Below, one piece after another: positions 57,681 to 64,000 of a DNA stretch of 64,000 nucleotides. Made by a program: the position numbers and the translations under genes. The stretch spans positions 62,001 to 126,000 of the forward strand of contig JAHEIH010000001.1 in assembly GCA_024639455.1 (NCBI GenBank), in the 5' to 3' direction. Positions within the stretch are counted from its first letter, which is position 1, and every line of letters starts with the position of its first letter. This DNA comes from Cellvibrionales bacterium. GTDB lineage: Bacteria; Pseudomonadota; Gammaproteobacteria; Pseudomonadales; JAHEIH01. Under the pieces are notes generated by a model, which saw only the letters and a list, made by a program, of their open reading frames with translations, had not been told where the DNA came from and searched no databases.

Positions 57681-60563
57681 TTACCTATATTCGTCCATGC
57701 TGGGGCAGGAACAGATAAGGTTTCGGTCGCCGTAGACATTATCAATGCGGTTAACACTGGGCCATACCTTGCCCTGTTTTACCCAGGGGGCAGGGAAGGC
57801 GGCCACTTCTCTGCTGTAGGGACGATTCCACTCGCCGATGATATCGTCGCTTGTGTGAGGAGCATTGCACAGCGGATTGTTATCCGCAGGCCACTCGCCG
57901 CGCTCGATGGTGTCTATTTCTGTGCGTATAGCAATCATCGCTTCGCAGAATCTATCCAGTTCGGCCTTTGATTCGCTTTCCGTTGGCTCGATCATCAGTG
58001 TGCCAGCGACAGGGAATGACATGGTGGGTGCGTGGTAGCCAAAATCGTTAAGCCGTTTGGCGATATCCTCCTCCGAAACGCCGCTAGCTTCCTTCAATGG
58101 ACGAAGATCCAGTAGGCATTCGTGTGCCACGGTACCGTTTTCACCTTGATACAAAATGGGGTAGTGCGGCGCTAGGCGTGTGGCAATGTAGTTGGCATTC
58201 AAAATCGCGTATTCACTGGCCATACGCATCCCTCTTGATCCCATCATGCGGATATACATCCAGCTGATGGGAAGGATGGATGCGCTACCCCAAGGCGCGG
58301 CAGAAATGGTGCCATTAGCCGCTTCGGTACCGGGAATATCCTGCAGTGGGTGACTGGCCAAAAACGGGGCTAGGTGTTCGCGCACGCCGATGGGGCCCAT
58401 GCCAGGACCGCCGCCGCCATGAGGAATACAAAAGGTTTTGTGCAGGTTGAGGTGGCTGACATCGCCGCCAAACTTACCGGGGCCGGCGATGCCGACCAGC
58501 GCGTTCATGTTGGCGCCGTCGATATACACCTGACCGCCGTGTTGATGAATGATGTCGCAGATGTCGGTAATCCGCGATTCGAATACGCCGTGCGTTGAAG
58601 GGTAGGTAACCATCAATGCCGCTAGGTTTTCGCTGTGCAATTCTGCCTTGGCGCGCAGGTCGTCAATATCTACGTTGCCGTGTTTGTCGCAGGCAACCAC
58701 GACGACCTTCATACTTACCATGTTGGCTGAGGCGGGATTGGTGCCGTGCGCCGAAGAGGGAATCAAGCAAATGTTGCGGTGGCCTTCACCACGCGACTGG
58801 TGGTACTTCTTAATGACAACTAGCCCAGAGTACTCCCCTTGAGACCCCGCGTTAGGCTGCAAACTCACTCGGTCGTAGCCGGTGCACTCGGCCAGCCATT
58901 GCTGAAGTTGTTCAAATAATTCGCGATAGCCTTGAGCTTGGTCCATTGGTGCAAATGGATGGATTTTGCCAAACTCTGGCCACGTCACTGGAATCATTTC
59001 GGCGGTTGCATTCAACTTCATGGTACATGAGCCGAGTGGAATCATTGAGTGGTTCAAGGCAATATCGCGCGACTCTAGGCGCTTAAGGTAGCGCAGCATT
59101 TCAGTTTCTGAGTGATAGCTGTTAAATACAGGGTGGCTCAAAATAGCCTCTTGGCGGAGTAATTCGGCGGGTAACCAAGGGCTCGCCTGGCCGTCTAAGG
59201 CCTCGGCAGCGGGGGCTTCGCAGCCAAACAAAGCTAATAAAACCGCGACATCATGGTAATCGGTGGTCTCGTTCATACTCATAGTGATCGCATCGTCGCC
59301 GAGTGCGCGCAGGTTGATATCGGCGTCTCGGGCTGCCTGCATGATGCTAGCTTGCTCGTTGCCAACGTCCACACATACCGTGTCAAAAAAGCGGCAGAAA
59401 CGCAGTTGACGACCTCCATTTTGCAGCCCTTGTGCCAGCAAACTTGTCAGGCGGTGGATGCGGTGAGCGATTTTTGCCAGCCCTTCGGGGCCGTGGTACA
59501 CCGCGTAGAAAGCACTCATGACAGCGAGCAGAACTTGAGAGGTACAAATATTAGAGTTGGCTTTTTCGCGGCGGATATGTTGTTCGCGTGTCTGCATCGC
59601 CATGCGCAGCGCAGTTTTACCACGGCTGTCGCGTGATACACCAATAATGCGACCGGGCGCAGAGCGTTTGTAGTCGTCACGGAAGGCAAAGAACGCCGCG
59701 TGCGGACCGCCAAAGCCCATCGGAATACCAAATCGTTGATTAGTGCCAATCACCACGTCTGCGCCCATAGCGCCCGGCGATTTCACCACGACCAAGCTCA
59801 TAATATCAGCAGCCACAACCGCCAATGCGTCGTGGCTGTGAATGGTGTCGATTGCCTCGGTCAGATCGCGCACCTCGCCACTAGTGCCAGGGTTTTGCAG
59901 CAGAGCGCCAAAGTAATCACCTTCTGCCAGCAAACTGTGTTCACCGACAATGACCTCAAAGCCAAAGTGTTCAGCACGGGTTTTTATCACCGCGAGGGTC
60001 TGTGGGTGGGTAGCGGCATCGACAAAAAAGCGCTCACTCTTGTTTTTGCGCTTTTGACGCTTGCACATCGCCATGGCCTCGGCGGCTGCGGTAGCTTCGT
60101 CGAGCATCGATGCGTTGGCCAAATCCATGCCGGTAAGATCGGTAATCATCTGTTGGAAATTGATTAACCCCTCGAGGCGGCCTTGTGCGATCTCGGGCTG
60201 ATAAGGGGTGTAGGCGGTTAACCAACCCGGGTTTTCCAGCACATTGCGCAAAATAACATTAGGGGTATAGGTGTCGTGATAGCCCATACCAATATAACTT
60301 TTGAATACTTTGTTGTGCTTGGCATAGCGACTGATTTCGCTCAGCGCCTGCTGCTCGCTGGCGGCCTCGGGGAGGTCCAGCGGGGTGTTACGTAATATAC
60401 TCGCTGGAACTGTTTTTTCTATTAAGGCGGCCATCGATTCGGTGCCAATAGTGTCGAGCATCGCGTCAACTTCGCGTGCGTCGGGGCCGATGTGACGGCC
60501 GATAAATTCGTCGTTGTACTGCAGTTGCTCAAGGGTGGCGTTGGACAGGGGTAAGTGCGCCAT
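57681..60563 (-). CDS. gcvP: Glycine dehydrogenase (decarboxylating), P protein
   Basis: P protein of the glycine cleavage system: a PLP enzyme that decarboxylates glycine and passes the aminomethyl group to the H protein. The 960-residue length and two homologous halves are normal. The PLP lysine is in [18 protein letters not shown], and the entry [15 protein letters not shown] is typical. A GGAGATATC site precedes the ATG. The usual partners gcvT and gcvH are not nearby, and I see no glycine riboswitch in the 217 bases upstream. Confidence 0.97.
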   Translation of the reverse strand: MAHLPLSNATLEQLQYNDEFIGRHIGPDAREVDAMLDTIGTESMAALIEKTVPASILRNTPLDLPEAASEQQALSEISRYAKHNKVFKSYIGMGYHDTYTPNVILRNVLENPGWLTAYTPYQPEIAQGRLEGLINFQQMITDLTGMDLANASMLDEATAAAEAMAMCKRQKRKNKSERFFVDAATHPQTLAVIKTRAEHFGFEVIVGEHSLLAEGDYFGALLQNPGTSGEVRDLTEAIDTIHSHDALAVVAADIMSLVVVKSPGAMGADVVIGTNQRFGIPMGFGGPHAAFFAFRDDYKRSAPGRIIGVSRDSRGKTALRMAMQTREQHIRREKANSNICTSQVLLAVMSAFYAVYHGPEGLAKIAHRIHRLTSLLAQGLQNGGRQLRFCRFFDTVCVDVGNEQASIMQAARDADINLRALGDDAITMSMNETTDYHDVAVLLALFGCEAPAAEALDGQASPWLPAELLRQEAILSHPVFNSYHSETEMLRYLKRLESRDIALNHSMIPLGSCTMKLNATAEMIPVTWPEFGKIHPFAPMDQAQGYRELFEQLQQWLAECTGYDRVSLQPNAGSQGEYSGLVVIKKYHQSRGEGHRNICLIPSSAHGTNPASANMVSMKVVVVACDKHGNVDIDDLRAKAELHSENLAALMVTYPSTHGVFESRITDICDIIHQHGGQVYIDGANMNALVGIAGPGKFGGDVSHLNLHKTFCIPHGGGGPGMGPIGVREHLAPFLASHPLQDIPGTEAANGTISAAPWGSASILPISWMYIRMMGSRGMRMASEYAILNANYIATRLAPHYPILYQGENGTVAHECLLDLRPLKEASGVSEEDIAKRLNDFGYHAPTMSFPVAGTLMIEPTESESKAELDRFCEAMIAIRTEIDTIERGEWPADNNPLCNAPHTSDDIIGEWNRPYSREVAAFPAPWVKQGKVWPSVNRIDNVYGDRNLICSCPSMDEYR

Positions 60564-60780
60564 TGATATCTCCGGTGGGGTTAATCAAGGCGATTATTCT
60601 AGGGCTAGGTTAGTCAATAGTGAAGCGCATATCCTGACAAAACGGATGATATATGCGTCGAGTAACGTCACGCCTCAAGTCAGTCGATCAAAATCGGCTT
60701 TAAACGAGTTAAACCCTTGAATTACTCTGGTTTTGGCGTTCGCAAACTGGAATAATGGCGTCTTTTATTTTGGATGTGCT

Positions 60781-61269
60781 ATGCCGACTCCATTGATCAC
60801 TCGCGACGGTTACGAAGCGCTTAAAAAAGAGCTCGATTTTCTGTGGCGCGAGGAGCGCCCTGACGTGACGCGTAAAGTCAGTTGGGCGGCTTCGTTGGGT
60901 GATCGAAGTGAGAACGCCGACTACCAGTACAATAAACGCCGTTTGCGAGAAATCGACCGCCGAGTACGTTATTTACGCAAGGGCTTAGAAAACCTGAAAG
61001 TGGTGGATTTTCATCCCAGTCAACGCGGCAAGGTATTTTTTGGCGCCTGGGTGACTATTGAAAACGACGACGGTGAGCAAAAGTGCTTTCGGATCGTGGG
61101 GTACGACGAAATCTTTGATCGTAAAGATTATATTTCGATTGATTCCCCAATGGCGCGAGCACTGATCAAACACGAAGTTGACGACGAAGTGATTGTACGT
61201 ACCGAGGCTGGGCAATTTACTTGGTATGTTGTCGCCATAGAATACGAGGAGCAGGAAAGTGAAAGCTAA
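60781..61269 (+). CDS. greB: Transcription elongation factor GreB
   Basis: Rescues backtracked RNA polymerase by stimulating transcript cleavage. From the ATG at 60781 it has 162 residues, near the E. coli length. The coiled-coil tip carries the two acidic residues in SLGDRSENADYQYNK, and SFSSPMARALIKHEVDDEVIV-like C-terminal segments (DSPMARALIKHEVDDEV) match GreB. An in-frame extension to 60733 is unlikely. Its stop overlaps the M23 peptidase start by 11 bases. Confidence 0.93.
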   Translation: MPTPLITRDGYEALKKELDFLWREERPDVTRKVSWAASLGDRSENADYQYNKRRLREIDRRVRYLRKGLENLKVVDFHPSQRGKVFFGAWVTIENDDGEQKCFRIVGYDEIFDRKDYISIDSPMARALIKHEVDDEVIVRTEAGQFTWYVVAIEYEEQESES

Positions 61270-62092
61270 AGTGTTGCTGATGGCCTATCTGTGGCTCGGT
61301 TTGATGAACAACGCGTTTGCTGAACTTAATGTCGACCAGTGGCACGGGCAGTGGAAACAGGGCGGTCTGATCTGGGGTTATCTAGAGCCCGGTATTGAAT
61401 TGAAAGTCGATGGTGTATCTGTTGATCGAGATGCGGATGGCTTATTCGTGTTTGGTTTTGGTCGCGATGCGGCAGCGGAGGCGACACTGACAATGTGGCG
61501 CGGCGAAGTCAACCTGGCGACTGCGGTGGTGGATGTCGCACCGCAGGAGTATCGGATTCAGCGGGTCGAGGGTGTACCGCAGCGCACTGTGACACCAAGC
61601 GAAGAGCATTTAGCACGTATTCGCCGCGAGGCGGCATTGGTAAGCTCGGCTCGAGCGGAGAGCCTGCCAGAGGGCTTGTTTGTCGAACCCTTCATTTGGC
61701 CCGCCCAAGGGCCGATAACAGGTGTGTTTGGTAGCCAGCGTGTCTATAATGGCGTGCCTGGTCGTCCCCACTTTGGTGTCGACGTTGGCGTTCCTAAAGG
61801 CACTCCGGTGGTAGCGCCTGCGCAAGGTGTCGTGACACTGGCCGAGAACGATTTATTTTACTCCGGTGGTACCATCATCATCGACCACGGAATGGGCGTA
61901 TCATCTTCCATGCTGCACTTAAGTAAAGTGGATGTCAGCGTAGGACAACGCGTTGCCCAAGGCGATAAAGTCGGTGAAGTGGGTGCTACGGGGCGAGCCA
62001 CTGGGCCGCATTTAGATTGGCGCATGAATTGGCGCAAAACGCGCATTGACCCCTACTTAATTGTCGGGCCAATGCCTACAAAGCAACCCTAA
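61259..62092 (+). CDS. M23 family peptidase with altered zinc motif
   Basis: A 277-residue exported LytM-type protein from a GTG start. A signal peptide ([21 protein letters not shown]) precedes a beta-rich region (about 25-105), then an M23 domain (about 145-265). HxxxD is intact (H171, D175), as are H220 and H251, but the normal HxH reads HLD, putting Asp at 253 where the third zinc ligand His should be. Such variants may bind zinc with Asp or be inactive regulators. It overlaps greB by 11 bases. Confidence 0.86.
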   Translation: MKAKVLLMAYLWLGLMNNAFAELNVDQWHGQWKQGGLIWGYLEPGIELKVDGVSVDRDADGLFVFGFGRDAAAEATLTMWRGEVNLATAVVDVAPQEYRIQRVEGVPQRTVTPSEEHLARIRREAALVSSARAESLPEGLFVEPFIWPAQGPITGVFGSQRVYNGVPGRPHFGVDVGVPKGTPVVAPAQGVVTLAENDLFYSGGTIIIDHGMGVSSSMLHLSKVDVSVGQRVAQGDKVGEVGATGRATGPHLDWRMNWRKTRIDPYLIVGPMPTKQP

Positions 62093-62103
62093 TAGGTAGC
62101 GAC

Positions 62104-62298
62104 ATGGATAAGAAATTATTACAGATTTTGGTGTGTCCCGTCAGTAAAGCTCCGCTGCAGCTCGACGCCGCCAACAATGAGTTGATCAGCGTAGCCAGCG
62201 GTTTGGCCTACCCAATTCGTGACGATATTCCAGTAATGTTGGAAAGCGAAGCGCGCCAACTCAGCAGCGACGAAAAAGAGCAGTGGAGAAAAGCATGA
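62104..62298 (+). CDS. Trm112-like protein (YcaR family)
   Basis: A 64-residue protein: [40 protein letters not shown]. This is the Trm112/YcaR family, small proteins that in bacteria are often adjacent to lpxK-kdsB; here they are not. The single CPV motif lacks the second Cys pair of zinc-binding members. Its last four bases overlap the HIT gene (ATGA). Confidence 0.88.
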   Translation: MDKKLLQILVCPVSKAPLQLDAANNELISVASGLAYPIRDDIPVMLESEARQLSSDEKEQWRKA

Positions 62299-62639
62299 GC
62301 GATACCATTTTTGGAAAGATCATTGCTGGCGAGATACCTGCTCCCAAAGTATATGAAGACGAGCACTGTATCGTTATCAACGATATACAGCCCCAGACCC
62401 CTGTCCACATGTTGGTCATTCCACGCAAGCCTATTCCCCGTTTAGTGGATGCCGGCGCCGACGATCAAGCCCTGTTGGGACACTTGATGTTGGTCGCCCG
62501 CCAAATGGCGGAAGAGCAGGGCATTGGCGAAGGTTTTCGCCTAGTGATCAACAACGGTCAAGGCGGCGGCCAAACCGTATTCCATTTGCATCTTCACGTC
62601 ATGGGTGGCAAATCCATGGCTGAAGGCACCATGATTTAA
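62295..62639 (+). CDS. hinT: HIT family nucleotide-binding protein (HinT type)
   Basis: A 114-residue purine nucleoside phosphoramidase-like protein. From the ATG at 62295 (GGAGAAAAGC upstream) it reads [20 protein letters not shown] and ends with the histidine triad HLHLHVMGG. Its ATG overlaps the previous stop. It is 17 bases before alaS. Confidence 0.93.
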   Translation: MSDTIFGKIIAGEIPAPKVYEDEHCIVINDIQPQTPVHMLVIPRKPIPRLVDAGADDQALLGHLMLVARQMAEEQGIGEGFRLVINNGQGGGQTVFHLHLHVMGGKSMAEGTMI

Positions 62640-62656
62640 TCCACAGGAGTTTGCTA

Positions 62657-64000
62657 ATGAGCAGCGCAGTGATGACCAGCGCAGAAATCCGTGAAGCCTT
62701 TTTGAGCTTCTTCGAAAAGAAAGGCCACACTCGTGTGGCGAGTTCACCGCTGGTACCCGGCAACGATCCTACCTTGTTGTTCACCAACGCGGGTATGGTG
62801 CAGTTTAAAGATGTGTTCCTCGGCACAGATAAGCGCAATTATAGCCGCGCGGTGTCTTCGCAACGCTGTGTGCGTGCTGGAGGCAAGCACAACGACCTTG
62901 AAAACGTGGGTTACACTGCGCGACACCACACCTTCTTTGAGATGCTGGGTAACTTCTCCTTTGGTGACTATTTTAAAGAGGACGCCATCCTGTTTGCTTG
63001 GGAGTTCTTGACGTCATCTGAGTGGCTTAATATTCCCGCCGAAAAACTCACGGCTACCGTCTATATCGACGACGATGAGGCCTTTGCCATTTGGCGTGAC
63101 AAGGTCGGTTTGCCCGAAGAGCGTATCATTCGTATCGGCGACAAAGGCGGCGTGAGATATAACTCGGACAACTTCTGGTCGATGGGCGATACCGGACCAT
63201 GCGGTCCGTGTTCGGAGATTTTCTACGATCACGGTGCGGACATTTGGGGAGGCCCTCCAGGCAGTCCCGAAGAAGATGGTGATCGTTTCATCGAAATCTG
63301 GAACAACGTTTTCATGCAGTTCAATCGCAGTGCAGATGGCGAAATGGCGTCATTGCCTGCGCCTTCGGTTGATACCGGTATGGGGCTGGAACGTATTTCG
63401 GCAGTACTGCAACACGTTCACAGCAACTACGAGATCGATTTGTTCCAACACCTGTTGGCCGCCGCGCAGCGTGCCACCGGTGCCACCGACAGCAACGATA
63501 AATCCCTGCGGGTGATCGCTGACCACATTCGTTCTTGTGCCTTCTTGATTGTCGACGGTGTACTGCCTGGCAACGAAGGTCGCGGTTATGTGTTGCGTCG
63601 CATCATGCGTCGCGCTGTTCGCCATGGCAATAAGTTGGGTGCCAAAGGGCCTTTCTTCCATACGCTAGTAGCTGCCTTGGCCGAAGTCATGGGTGAAGCC
63701 TACCCCGAGCTGAATAGCCAGCGTGCCGCCATAGAAAAGGTCATCTTGGCCGAGGAAGAGCAGTTTGCTAAGACCTTGGACAAGGGCATGGGTATTCTCA
63801 ATGAGGCCCTAGCGGATCTGAAAGGCAATGTGATTCCTGGTGACGTGGTGTTCCGTTTGTACGATACCTACGGTTTTCCCACCGATTTAACCAACGATAT
63901 CGCCCGCGAGCGCGATTTAGACATCGATCTCGATGGCTATGAAGCGTGCATGGCTGAGCAGCGTAAGCGCTCGCAAGAAGTGGGTGCCTTTAGTGTCGAC
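62657..64000 (+). CDS. alaS: Alanyl-tRNA synthetase, N-terminal part (runs off window)
   Basis: The ATG at 62657 follows CACAGGAGTT. The frame is open to the window edge, giving 448 codons of a protein that normally has about 870. Seen are the class II core: [62 protein letters not shown], and [15 protein letters not shown]. The editing and C-Ala domains lie beyond the edge. Confidence 0.97.
   Translation, partial: MSSAVMTSAEIREAFLSFFEKKGHTRVASSPLVPGNDPTLLFTNAGMVQFKDVFLGTDKRNYSRAVSSQRCVRAGGKHNDLENVGYTARHHTFFEMLGNFSFGDYFKEDAILFAWEFLTSSEWLNIPAEKLTATVYIDDDEAFAIWRDKVGLPEERIIRIGDKGGVRYNSDNFWSMGDTGPCGPCSEIFYDHGADIWGGPPGSPEEDGDRFIEIWNNVFMQFNRSADGEMASLPAPSVDTGMGLERISAVLQHVHSNYEIDLFQHLLAAAQRATGATDSNDKSLRVIADHIRSCAFLIVDGVLPGNEGRGYVLRRIMRRAVRHGNKLGAKGPFFHTLVAALAEVMGEAYPELNSQRAAIEKVILAEEEQFAKTLDKGMGILNEALADLKGNVIPGDVVFRLYDTYGFPTDLTNDIARERDLDIDLDGYEACMAEQRKRSQEVGAFSVD

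Noticed and set aside
60564-60780. Glycine riboswitch upstream of gcvP
   Set aside because: I could not find the paired glycine aptamer core or a matching terminator on the minus strand.

Overview
The window reads as a stretch of gammaproteobacterial chromosome, most like the Pseudomonadales/Cellvibrionales group. The gene orders ubiG-mupP-yciK, gyrA-serC-pheA-tyrA-aroA-cmk-rpsA-ihfB and parA-cheW-like-cheW-DUF2802 are those known from Pseudomonas relatives. Base composition is near 50 % GC by eye and even throughout. I see no prophage, insertion sequence, CRISPR array or other clear accessory island. The assignment rests on gene order and protein sequence, not on a database search.

Positions 1-12341 are a central carbon block on one strand: pgi, edd, zwf, pgl, eda, gap and pyk give a complete Entner-Doudoroff route from glucose-6-phosphate to pyruvate. 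It is followed by oadGAB, a biotin-dependent sodium-pumping oxaloacetate decarboxylase. A 310-base gene-free stretch (12342-12651) holds a large imperfect inverted repeat. Positions 12652-20594 carry a ferredoxin, a tyrosine phosphatase, two alpha/beta hydrolases with a FecR-domain protein, a FabH-like synthase, an M18 aminopeptidase, trpS and an Slp-type lipoprotein. Positions 20636-22954 hold a response-regulator/TPR gene broken by an apparent one-base deletion, and its partner kinase-like protein. Positions 22940-33016 are housekeeping: a PdxJ-like enzyme, cyclophilin, SH3 protein, YciI, YciB, RnaAM/YciV, YciO, ScpAB, RluB, a degenerate GGDEF protein, YciK, MupP and UbiG.

Positions 33248-45909 run gyrA, serC, pheA, tyrA, aroA, cmk, rpsA, ihfB, mutT, then a LacI regulator and a ROK sugar kinase, then a small lipoprotein. 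Positions 47289-52402 are the most unusual part. fliE, fliF and the first 79 codons of fliG run straight into about 70 codons of the 3' end of another gene, then into parA, two CheW-domain genes and a DUF2802 gene. In relatives these flanks bound the whole flagellar export, motor and chemotaxis cluster. The window therefore records either a deletion of tens of kilobases or an assembly join. If it is real, this cell cannot build a flagellum from this locus.

The right end (52399-64000) has queD, tRNA-Asp and tRNA-Val with a strong promoter and terminator, a sensor kinase overlapping a Kef-type transporter, an unknown protein with a hydrolase, gcvP, greB, an M23 peptidase with an altered zinc-ligand motif, a Trm112-like protein, a HIT protein, and alaS, which runs off the edge.
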